Assembly: GCF_006542685.1 (NCBI RefSeq)
Contig: NZ_AP019736.1
Span: 778,001-842,000, forward strand
Length of the DNA stretch: 64,000 nucleotides
Source of the DNA: Alistipes dispar
GTDB taxonomy: Bacteria; Bacteroidota; Bacteroidia; Bacteroidales; Rikenellaceae
Reading direction: 5' to 3'
Under the pieces are notes generated by a model that was not told the DNA's origin, did not search any database, and saw nothing but the letters and a program-made list of their open reading frames with translations. Below are positions 38,974 through 47,192 of the stretch, one piece after another. Position 1 is the first letter of the stretch. Each line of letters starts with the position of its first letter. The translations under genes and the position numbers were made by a program.

Positions 38974-40263
38974 ATGAAAATTCGTACATGGATCGCAGCG
39001 GCGCTGGCAGGCACGGCCCTCTGCACGGCCTGCTGCGGAGGGGCCGGAAATCCGCCCCGCGCGCCGAAGAGCGGGCTGGCCAAATACCTCTGGTTCGACG
39101 CCGAGGCCAACTTCGCGCGCTTCGCCTCGCAGGATTCGATCCGCTACTGGCTCGACCGGGCCGTCGAGACGGGCTTCAACCGCATCGTCGTGGACGTCAA
39201 ACCCGTCGAGGGCGACGTACTCTACAAGAGCGACTTTATGACCGAGCTGACGGACTTCCGCGGCACGAAGACCGACCGGACATGGGACTACCTGCAATTC
39301 TTCCTCGACGAGGCGGCCCGGCGCGATCTCGAAGTCACCGTCTCCACCACGATCTTCCCCGCAGGGCTCACGGCCACGCGGCAGGGCCCGGTCTTCCGCG
39401 ACGCGGCATTCGACGGCCGCACCTGCATCGAATACATGCCCGACGGCACGCTGCTCGACATCCGCGACGACAAGGCGATCAACGTGGCGTTCCTCAACCC
39501 CGCCATGCCCGAGAACCAGGAGTGGGCGCTGCGCTTCATCCGCGAGATTCTCTCCAAGTACCGCTTCGACGGCTATGCGCTCGACTACTGCCGCTACCCC
39601 GGCGCCACGGCCGACTTCTCGGAGTTCTCCCGCAGGGAGTTCGAACGCTTCCTCGGCCACGCAGTCGAGCGTTTCCCCGAGGACATATTCACCTACGACG
39701 AGGAGGGCAACCGCATTCCCGGAAAATACTACAAGCCGTGGTGGGAGTACCGCGCGAAGGTGGTCCGCGACTTCATCGCCCGCGTCCGTGCCGCGGTGGA
39801 CGAACTGCAGCCCGACGTGCGGCTCGAATACTGGGCCGGTTCGTGGCTCCACGCCATCTACGCCAACGGACAGAACTGGGGCAGCCCCCGCTCGACATTC
39901 TCGGACGAATACCTCGACACGTGGGCCACGCCCGGGTACAAGGAGGCCGGCTTCGCCGACCTGCTCGACGTCTTCATCACGGGAACCTACCTCGAACGCG
40001 TCTGGGGAGCCGACGACAACGAGTCGATCGAGTACGGGCTCAACCGCTCGCTGCGCGACGTGGCGGGCGACTGCACGGTTTACGGATCGCTCTACGCGCA
40101 GAATCACCTTGACCAATTCGACGATGCGGTGTATCTTTGTCTCAAGAAGACGAAGGGCGTGATGGTCTTCGACATCGTGCAGGTGATCGAACACGACCTC
40201 TGGGACTCCATCAAGCGGGGCATCGACCGCGCCGAGGCGGAGATCGCGAACGAAGGAAAATGA
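38974..40263 (+). CDS. uncharacterised TIM-barrel lipoprotein (GHL10/alpha-amylase-like), copy 1
   Basis: Lipoprotein of 429 aa (likely Cys20 in CTACCGG, with no acidic residues behind it). The domain resembles the glycosyl-hydrolase-like GHL10 / alpha-amylase clan TIM barrels. An N-terminal LWFDAEANFARF is followed by RIVVDVKPVEGDVLY and then FDGYALDYCRYPG, whose Asp sits where this clan has its nucleophile. RLEYWAGSW offers a Glu that could be the acid, and GVMVFDIVQVIEHD is near the end. It is a tandem paralogue of the next gene. Substrate unknown; the family has no CAZy class I can name. Confidence 0.72.
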   Translation: MKIRTWIAAALAGTALCTACCGGAGNPPRAPKSGLAKYLWFDAEANFARFASQDSIRYWLDRAVETGFNRIVVDVKPVEGDVLYKSDFMTELTDFRGTKTDRTWDYLQFFLDEAARRDLEVTVSTTIFPAGLTATRQGPVFRDAAFDGRTCIEYMPDGTLLDIRDDKAINVAFLNPAMPENQEWALRFIREILSKYRFDGYALDYCRYPGATADFSEFSRREFERFLGHAVERFPEDIFTYDEEGNRIPGKYYKPWWEYRAKVVRDFIARVRAAVDELQPDVRLEYWAGSWLHAIYANGQNWGSPRSTFSDEYLDTWATPGYKEAGFADLLDVFITGTYLERVWGADDNESIEYGLNRSLRDVAGDCTVYGSLYAQNHLDQFDDAVYLCLKKTKGVMVFDIVQVIEHDLWDSIKRGIDRAEAEIANEGK

Positions 40264-40291
40264 CACGACCGAACGAAAAACAGGCGAACGA

Positions 40292-41662
40292 ATGACAAGA
40301 CGAATACTGCCGCTGCTATGTGCAGCGCTGCTGGCAATGCCCTTTACGGCCTGCTCGGAGGAGCATCAGGCCCCGCCCTCGCTCGACCAGGGCGGCGACG
40401 ACGAAAACGACAAGCCGGTCGATCCCGGCGACGGCCCCGCGAGCGGGAAGGAGAAGATGCTCTGGTTCGACGCCGAGGCCAACTTCCAGCGCTTCTCCAC
40501 GAAGGAGGGCATCACCGCGATGCTCGACAAGACCGTGGAGGCGGGATTCAACAAGATCGTCGTGGATGTCAAGCCCGTCGAGGGCGACGTGCTCTACGCG
40601 AGCGACTTCATGACGCAGGCCACCACGATCGGATCGGTCACCGTCCCCGCCCGCGGCTGGGACTACCTGCAATTCTTCCTCGACGAGGCGCACAAGCGCG
40701 GTCTGAAGGTCACCGTCTCCACGACGATCTTCCCGATGGGCATGCCCTCGACGCGGCAGGGGCCCGTCTATCGCGACAGCAAATGGAACGGCAAGACCTG
40801 CCTGCAAAACAAGCCCAAGGCGGGCGGCGGCAGCCAACTGACGGACATCAAGGACGATCCGACGAAAGTGGCCGCCTTCCTCAACCCCGTGCTTCCCGAA
40901 GTGCGCGAATTCGCCCTGAGCTTCATCCGCGAGATCGTCTCCAAATACGATTTCGATGCCTATGCGCTCGACTACTGCCGCTTCCCGGACAACCAGAGCG
41001 ACTTCTCGGAGGCGTCGAAACGGGCCTTCGAGGACTACGTCAAGGGCAGCGTCGCGACGTGGCCCGACGACGTGTACACCTACGACGCGAACGGCGGCAT
41101 CGTCGCAGGCCCCTACTACAAGCAGTGGTGGGAGTTCCGCTCGATGGTCATCCGCGACTTCGTGGCCGCCGTGCGGCAGGAGATCAAGGCCCTCAAACCC
41201 GACGTGAAGCTCGAATACTGGGCCGCCTCGTGGTGGGGCGCGCTCTACGCCAACGGCCAGAACTGGGCCAGCACCTCGTTCATGCCGCTCCAGGACATCG
41301 AAGCCCCGAATTTCCGCGCATGGTGCTCGAACAACTACAACCGAACGGGTTTCGCCGACCAGCTCGACACATTCCTGCTGGGAACCTACCTGCCGCGCGT
41401 TTACGGCCCCGAGGACGGCGAGTCGATCGAGTTCGGCATCAACCGCGCCGAGCGGATGCTCCTCAACGCCTGCACCTACTACGGCACGATCGAGTGCTCG
41501 CAGAAGAATTTCGACGTCGAGGAGGCCTGCTACTACTGCCTCAAACGCACGGCGGGACTGATGGTCTTCGACATCGTGCACGTCATCAACAATGACATGT
41601 GGGCGGCCATCAAGCGGGGCATCGACCGCGCCGAAGCGGAGGACGCCGCCGCACAGCAATGA
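40292..41662 (+). CDS. uncharacterised TIM-barrel lipoprotein (GHL10/alpha-amylase-like), copy 2
   Basis: Lipoprotein of 456 aa, paralogous to the previous gene along its whole length. The lipobox Cys21 is followed by SEEH and an Asp/Gly/Pro linker (DQGGDDENDKPVDPGDG), a likely surface-export signal. Shared motifs are LWFDAEANFQRF, KIVVDVKPVEGDVLYASDF, FDAYALDYCRFPD, KLEYWAASWWG and GLMVFDIVHVIN. It has a 10- to 15-residue insertion after TCLQNK compared with copy 1. It starts 28 bp after copy 1 and its stop precedes the GH97 gene closely. Confidence 0.72.
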   Translation: MTRRILPLLCAALLAMPFTACSEEHQAPPSLDQGGDDENDKPVDPGDGPASGKEKMLWFDAEANFQRFSTKEGITAMLDKTVEAGFNKIVVDVKPVEGDVLYASDFMTQATTIGSVTVPARGWDYLQFFLDEAHKRGLKVTVSTTIFPMGMPSTRQGPVYRDSKWNGKTCLQNKPKAGGGSQLTDIKDDPTKVAAFLNPVLPEVREFALSFIREIVSKYDFDAYALDYCRFPDNQSDFSEASKRAFEDYVKGSVATWPDDVYTYDANGGIVAGPYYKQWWEFRSMVIRDFVAAVRQEIKALKPDVKLEYWAASWWGALYANGQNWASTSFMPLQDIEAPNFRAWCSNNYNRTGFADQLDTFLLGTYLPRVYGPEDGESIEFGINRAERMLLNACTYYGTIECSQKNFDVEEACYYCLKRTAGLMVFDIVHVINNDMWAAIKRGIDRAEAEDAAAQQ

Positions 41663-41676
41663 ACTCACAGACAACT

Positions 41677-43650
41677 ATGCGAACCATGAAAAGACTCTTT
41701 CTGATCGCCGCCGCGCTGACGGCGGCGACAACGACCTCCGCCCGGGAATACACCGTCACCTCCCCCGACGGAAAGATCGAGGTGAAGGTATCGACGCAGC
41801 CCGAGCTGCGGTGGAGCCTCTCCCGCGCAGGCGAGCGGCTCCTCGAACCGAGCCGCATCGGCCTCACGCTGGCCGGCGAGGCGCCGCTGGGCGTCGCCCC
41901 CGCGGTGCGGAGCGTCCGCACCGAAGCCATCGACACGCGTTCGACGGCCGAGGTCCCGACGAAGTTCCGCGAGTTGCACGACCGCTGCAACGAACTGCTG
42001 ATCGCCTTCCGCGGCGACTGGGCCGTGCGGCTGCGCGTCTATGACAACGGCGCGGCCTACCGCTTCGAGACCGCACGCCGGGGCGAGACGGTCGTCGAGG
42101 ACGAGACCGCCGAGTTCAACTTCGCCTCCGACAACGACACCTACTGGACCCGCGAGCGGAACCCGGACTTCATCTCCCACTGCGAGGCGTTCTTCGAGCG
42201 CAAGCGGCTCTCGGAGCTGGAGCGCTCGGTCTACGCCTACCTGCCCGTCTATTTCGCCACGCCGGGCGGCACGCGCATGGTCGTCACCGAGACCGACCTG
42301 GAGGACTACCCCTGCATGTTCCTCTTCGGCGGCGAGGGCCGCAGGCTCCGCGCCGAATTTCCGCCCGTGGTGCTCGAAAGCCGCCTGAAGGAGGGTTCGG
42401 ACCGCAACGAGGAGTTTCTCCGCAAGGCCGACTACATCGCCGTGACGGAAGGCACGCGCACCTACCCGTGGCGCGTGGTGACCGTCGATGAGGACGACCG
42501 CGCGCTGCTGGAGAACTACCTCCCCTACCAACTGGCCTCGAAGGCCGTCGAGGGCGACGCCTCGTGGGTGCGCCCCGGCAAGATCTCGTGGGACTGGTGG
42601 AACGGGCTGAACGTCTACGGCGTGGATTTCGAGGCCGGCGTGAACACGGCCACCTACAAGTACTTCATCGACTTCGCCGCCCGCTACGGACTGGAGTACA
42701 TCCTGCTCGACGAGGGGTGGTCGGTGAGCACGCTCAACATCCGCGAGCCGCGCAAGGAGGTCGATCTGAAGGAGATCGTCCGCTACGGCAACGAAAAGGG
42801 CGTGGGCGTGATCCTCTGGACGCTCTGGAACCCGATGAAGAAGGACCTCACGGGCATTCTCGACACCTACCGCGACTGGGGCGTGAAGGGCATCAAGATC
42901 GACTTCATGCAGCGCTCCGACCAGGAAATGGTCAATTTCTACGAACAGATCGCCCGCGCGGCCTACGACCGCGGCCTGCTGGTCGATTTCCACGGCTCGT
43001 TCAAGCCCGCCGGACTGCAACGCAAATACCCCAACGTGCTGTCGTTCGAAGGCGTCTATGGCATGGAGAACGACAAGTGCTCGAAGGACATCACCCCGGC
43101 GCACGACTGCGTGCTGCCCTTCACGCGCATGGTGGCCGGACCGATGGACTACACGCCCGGCGCCACGGTGAACGCCACGGCCGCCGACTTCTCGGTCAGC
43201 TGGAGCCATCCGATGAGCCAGGGAACGCGCGCGCACCAGGCGGCGCTGTACGTCATCTACGAAAGCCCGCTCCAGATGCTCTGCGACTCGCCGTCGCACT
43301 ACCTCCGCACGCCCGAGTTCACGGGCTTCATCGCCGCCGTGCCCACCGTCTGGGACCAGACCGCGGCGCTGCACGCCTCGGCCGGCGAATACGCCGCCGT
43401 GGCACGCCGCAACGGCGACCGGTGGTACATCGGCGCCATCACCGACTGGACGGGCCGCGACATGGAGATCGACCTCTCGTTCCTGGGCGAAGGCCGCTAC
43501 CGCATGCAGTACTTCGCCGACGGCGTGAACGCCGACAGCTATGCGCAGGATTTCCGCACCGGGGAGCGCGAAGTGACCCGGGAGGACAAGCTGAACGTCC
43601 GGCTGGCCTCCGGAGGCGGCTGGGCAGCCATTCTGACCCCCGTAAAATGA
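41677..43650 (+). CDS. GH97 glycoside hydrolase, retaining (alpha-galactosidase) type
   Basis: Periplasmic alpha-glycosidase of about 657 aa. In-frame ATGs lie at 41659, 41677 and 41686; the last two both give a good signal peptide (MKRLFLIAAALTAATTTSA), and 41659 overlaps the previous stop. Motifs are ITSPDG-like TVTSPDGKIEVKV, SWDWWNGLNVYGVDF, GIKIDFMQRSDQEM with the retaining-type Asp, LLVDFHGSFKPAG and VLSFEGVYGMEN. It resembles the GH97 at 17270 and differs from the SusB-type gene two positions downstream. It probably removes alpha-galactosyl units inside the periplasm. Confidence 0.92.
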   Translation: MRTMKRLFLIAAALTAATTTSAREYTVTSPDGKIEVKVSTQPELRWSLSRAGERLLEPSRIGLTLAGEAPLGVAPAVRSVRTEAIDTRSTAEVPTKFRELHDRCNELLIAFRGDWAVRLRVYDNGAAYRFETARRGETVVEDETAEFNFASDNDTYWTRERNPDFISHCEAFFERKRLSELERSVYAYLPVYFATPGGTRMVVTETDLEDYPCMFLFGGEGRRLRAEFPPVVLESRLKEGSDRNEEFLRKADYIAVTEGTRTYPWRVVTVDEDDRALLENYLPYQLASKAVEGDASWVRPGKISWDWWNGLNVYGVDFEAGVNTATYKYFIDFAARYGLEYILLDEGWSVSTLNIREPRKEVDLKEIVRYGNEKGVGVILWTLWNPMKKDLTGILDTYRDWGVKGIKIDFMQRSDQEMVNFYEQIARAAYDRGLLVDFHGSFKPAGLQRKYPNVLSFEGVYGMENDKCSKDITPAHDCVLPFTRMVAGPMDYTPGATVNATAADFSVSWSHPMSQGTRAHQAALYVIYESPLQMLCDSPSHYLRTPEFTGFIAAVPTVWDQTAALHASAGEYAAVARRNGDRWYIGAITDWTGRDMEIDLSFLGEGRYRMQYFADGVNADSYAQDFRTGEREVTREDKLNVRLASGGGWAAILTPVK

Positions 43651-43654
43651 CGCC

Positions 43655-45163
43655 ATGAAACGCAGGATTTTTCTGACCCTTATCCCGGCGCTCGCCGCCT
43701 GCTTCGCCCTCGCCGGGGCGGAGCGGACGGCGCAGCGGCCGACGGAGCCGCAGCCCGCCGAGCTGCGCGGCCGCGTGACGGCCGACGGCCGGGGCGTGGA
43801 AGGCGTGGCCGTGACCGACGGCCGGACCATCGTCCGGACCGACGCCAAAGGGCGCTACCGCCTCGCATCGGCCTCCGACGCGGAGTTCGTCTATCTGACC
43901 CTCCCCGACGGGTACGAAATCCCCGCCGAAGCGGGCGCGGCCGCATTTTACCGGCGCATCACCGGACAGGAGCGGCGGTACGACTTCGCGCTGCGGAGAG
44001 CCGGACGCGACATGACGCGCCACCGCCTCGTCCTCGTGGCCGATCCGCAGGTCTATTTCGAAGAGGAGCTCGACAGCGTGCGCCGCGCCTCTGCGGACAT
44101 CCGCCGCACGGCATCGGACGGGGTGGAGACCTTCGGCGTGGCCTGCGGCGACATCATCGGCGACATCACGCGCCGCCCGACGCTCTTCGGGCCGGTGCGC
44201 GACGCGCTGGCCGAAAGCGGCGTGCCGTTCTTCTACGTCTTCGGCAATCACGACATGGATACCGACGTGCGCACGAACGACTACTCCAAACGCTCGTTCA
44301 AGGAGCGTTTCGGCCCCACCTACTACGCCTTCGACCGCGGGAAGATCCATTATGTAGTGCTCGACGACGTCTTCTTCCTGGCCCGCAGCTACCTCTACGC
44401 CGGTTACCTCGAGGAGCGGCAGCTCCGCTGGCTCGAACAGGACCTCGCCTCCGTGCCGGCCGGCTCGACCGTCGTCGTATGCCTCCACATCCCCACCTGG
44501 TCGTGCGCCGCACGGCGGGGCGAATGGGGCAAGGAGCAGACGAATAAGGTGCTCAACAACCGCCGGGCGCTCTACAAGCTGCTCGAGCCCTACCGGGCGC
44601 ACATCCTCTCGGCGCACGAGCACTACAACGAGAACTACACTCCCGTGCCGCACGTCTTCGAGCATGTCCACGCCCCGCTGAGCACGCTCTTCTGGCAGAC
44701 GCCGCTGAGCATGGACGGCATTCCGGCCGGATACGCCGTTTACGAAGCCGACGGCGGACGGATCGCGTCGTGGTACTGGAAGGCGGTCGATCACGACCGG
44801 GGACGCCAGTTCACGGCCTACGCCGCGGGCGCCGACCGCCACAAGCCCGACGCCGTGACGGTGAACGTATGGAACTACGACCCGGCGTGGAAGGTACGCT
44901 GGTACGAGGACGGCCGCTGCCGCGGCGAGATGACCCGCTACACGGGTTACGACGAGTCGATCTGCGACTACGTCGCACGCTACGGCGACCGCTTCAAATA
45001 CAAATACATCGGCGCCGCACAGACCGAACACCTCTTCTACGCCGTTCCCTCGTCGCCCGACGCCGAGGTACGCGTGGAGGTGACCGACCGGTTCGGCAAC
45101 GTCTATGAATGGTCCGCCGGGAAGGGGTACACCTCCCGTCCGGCCGCACAAACCGCAAAATAA
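43655..45163 (+). CDS. calcineurin-like metallophosphoesterase, copy 1
   Basis: Exported phosphoesterase of 502 aa with an N-terminal signal (LPALAAC may be a lipobox). An N-terminal beta domain (about 36-115, MetallophosN-like) is followed by the catalytic core, with VADPQV (Asp130), GDIIGDIT (166), GNHDMD (197-200), CLHIPTW and SAHEHYN. A C-terminal beta domain (MetallophosC-like, from about 375) ends VEVTDRFGNVYEWSAGK. Motif I is D-P-Q where the superfamily usually has D-x-H. It starts four bases after a GH97 gene and is paralogous to the gene at 47193. Likely substrates are phosphomono- or diesters on a glycan. Confidence 0.88.
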   Translation: MKRRIFLTLIPALAACFALAGAERTAQRPTEPQPAELRGRVTADGRGVEGVAVTDGRTIVRTDAKGRYRLASASDAEFVYLTLPDGYEIPAEAGAAAFYRRITGQERRYDFALRRAGRDMTRHRLVLVADPQVYFEEELDSVRRASADIRRTASDGVETFGVACGDIIGDITRRPTLFGPVRDALAESGVPFFYVFGNHDMDTDVRTNDYSKRSFKERFGPTYYAFDRGKIHYVVLDDVFFLARSYLYAGYLEERQLRWLEQDLASVPAGSTVVVCLHIPTWSCAARRGEWGKEQTNKVLNNRRALYKLLEPYRAHILSAHEHYNENYTPVPHVFEHVHAPLSTLFWQTPLSMDGIPAGYAVYEADGGRIASWYWKAVDHDRGRQFTAYAAGADRHKPDAVTVNVWNYDPAWKVRWYEDGRCRGEMTRYTGYDESICDYVARYGDRFKYKYIGAAQTEHLFYAVPSSPDAEVRVEVTDRFGNVYEWSAGKGYTSRPAAQTAK

Positions 45164-45175
45164 ACACCCGACACA

Positions 45176-47188
45176 ATGCGAAGACAATTTGCGCTGCTCG
45201 CCGCGCTGGGGCTGTCGATGCTCCTCGGCACGGGATGCAGTCAGGATACGGCGGTCAGTTCGCCCGACGGCGGGCTGACGCTGCGCGTGGCCGAACGCGA
45301 CGGCCGCATCGGATACACGCTAAGCCACGGGGAGACGCTCCTCCTCGACTTCTCGACACTCGGATTCGAACTCCGGGACGCCCCGGCGCTGCGCGACGGG
45401 CTGACGATCGACGCCACGGCCCGGACATCGTTCGACCAGACCTGGGAGCAGGTCTGGGGCGAAGAGCACTTTGTCCGCAACCGCTACAACGAGCTGCGCG
45501 TCACGGTACGCGAACGCGAAGCGCCCGGACGCCGCTTCGACGCGGTGTTCCGCCTGTTCGACGACGGCGTCGGATTCCGCTGCGAATTCCCCGAGCAGCC
45601 CGCACTGGGCGAGTTCGTCATCATGGACGAGCTGACCGAATTCCGCTTTCCGCAGGACCACATGGCCTGGTGGATGCCCACGCGCGAGCCCTACTACGAA
45701 AGCATCGCGCGCCACACGCCCCTCTCGCGGATGGACACGGTGAACACGCCGCTGACGCTCGAATGCGCCGACGGCACGTACCTCGCCCTGCACGAGGCCG
45801 ACCTGACGGACTACGCCAAGATGAGCCTTCGCCCCGCCGGCGAGGAGGGCACGACGCTGCGCTGCTGCCTCACGCCGTGGTCGAACGGCGTGAAGGTTTA
45901 CGCCCGGACGCCGTTCCGCACGCCGTGGCGCACGGTCGTCGTCGGCGACACTCCCGGCGACCTGGCCACCTCGCGCCTGATGCTCAACCTGAACGAACCC
46001 TCGAAGATCGAGGACACGTCGTGGATCCGGCCGGGCAAGTACATCGGCATCTGGTGGTCGATGCACCTCTTCCAGGAGACCTGGGCACAGGGGCCCGAAC
46101 ACGGCGCCACGACCGAAAACATGATGCGCTACATCGACTTCGCCGCCGAGAACGGCATCCGGGGCGTGCTGGCCGAGGGATGGAACGTCGGCTGGGACGG
46201 CGCATGGACCAAGAACACCGACAGGATCAGTTTCACGCAGCCCTATCCCGACTTCGACATCGCCCGGATCGCCGAATACGCCGCCAGCAAGGGCGTGGAG
46301 CTGATCGGCCACCACGAGACGGGCGCCAACACGAAAAACTACGAGGCGCAGATGGAGGAGGCCTTCGCCTTCTACCGCAAATACGGCGTGCGCGTCGTCA
46401 AGACGGGCTATGTCAACGTGCTCATGGACGGCAAGGAGCTGCACGACAGCCAGTACGGCGTGCGGCACTACCGCAGGGTGATCGAGACGGCGGCGCGCTA
46501 CGGCATCTGCATCGACAACCACGAGCCGGTGATGCCGACGGGCCTCGAACGCACGTGGCCCAATCTGATGACGCAGGAGGGCGTCCGCGGGCAGGAGTAC
46601 AACGCCTGGTCGCCCGACGGCGGCAACCCGCCCGAACACACGACCGTCCTCCCGTTCCTGCGCGGACTGGCCGGACCGATGGACTACACCTTCGGGACGT
46701 TCGACTTCTCGAACCCCGTGTCGCCTTTCGCGCGCGTGCAATCGACCGTAGCCCGCGAACTGGCCCACTACGTCGTGATATACAGCCCGTTGCAGATGGC
46801 TTCGGACCTGCCGGAGAACTACGCCGGAAAACCCGCCTTCGCCTTCATCCGCGACGTGCCGACCGACTGGGAGCGGACCGTCGTGCCGCAGGCCGTCATC
46901 GGCGACTACTGCGTCTTCGCGCGTCAGGAGCGCGACGGGGAGGACTGGTATCTGGGCGCCGTTACGGACGAGGAGCCGCGCACGGTCGAGGTCGCGCTGT
47001 CGTTCCTCACGCCCGGACGGAAATACACGGCGCAAATCTACGCCGACGGCGAGGGGGCCGACTGGAAGACGAATCCCTATGCCGTCGAAATCACGGAACG
47101 CGAGGTCGGGGCCGACGACAGGCTCACGATCCGCATGGCATCGGGCGGCGGCTGCGCCGTCCGGTTCAAGGCCCAAAAAACCGAATAG
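45176..47188 (+). CDS. GH97 glycoside hydrolase, inverting SusB type (alpha-glucosidase)
   Basis: Alpha-glucosidase-like GH97 of 670 aa. The N-terminus ends in LGTGCSQ, a lipobox-like motif (Cys21). The N-terminal beta-sandwich has AVSSPDGGLTLRV. The barrel has VVKTGYVNV, with Gly in place of the retaining nucleophile, then IDNHEPVMPTG and NLMTQEGVRGQEYNAW. The Glu residues in HEPV and QEGVRGQEY match the calcium- and base-bearing Glu of SusB as I remember them. It lies between the two metallophosphoesterase genes (12 bp and 4 bp gaps). Confidence 0.93.
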   Translation: MRRQFALLAALGLSMLLGTGCSQDTAVSSPDGGLTLRVAERDGRIGYTLSHGETLLLDFSTLGFELRDAPALRDGLTIDATARTSFDQTWEQVWGEEHFVRNRYNELRVTVREREAPGRRFDAVFRLFDDGVGFRCEFPEQPALGEFVIMDELTEFRFPQDHMAWWMPTREPYYESIARHTPLSRMDTVNTPLTLECADGTYLALHEADLTDYAKMSLRPAGEEGTTLRCCLTPWSNGVKVYARTPFRTPWRTVVVGDTPGDLATSRLMLNLNEPSKIEDTSWIRPGKYIGIWWSMHLFQETWAQGPEHGATTENMMRYIDFAAENGIRGVLAEGWNVGWDGAWTKNTDRISFTQPYPDFDIARIAEYAASKGVELIGHHETGANTKNYEAQMEEAFAFYRKYGVRVVKTGYVNVLMDGKELHDSQYGVRHYRRVIETAARYGICIDNHEPVMPTGLERTWPNLMTQEGVRGQEYNAWSPDGGNPPEHTTVLPFLRGLAGPMDYTFGTFDFSNPVSPFARVQSTVARELAHYVVIYSPLQMASDLPENYAGKPAFAFIRDVPTDWERTVVPQAVIGDYCVFARQERDGEDWYLGAVTDEEPRTVEVALSFLTPGRKYTAQIYADGEGADWKTNPYAVEITEREVGADDRLTIRMASGGGCAVRFKAQKTE

Positions 47189-47192
47189 GACC

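Noticed and set aside
41599..41676. Earlier start for the GH97 gene at 41599
   Set aside because: It would overlap the end of the upstream lipoprotein gene by 64 bases and bury the signal peptide.
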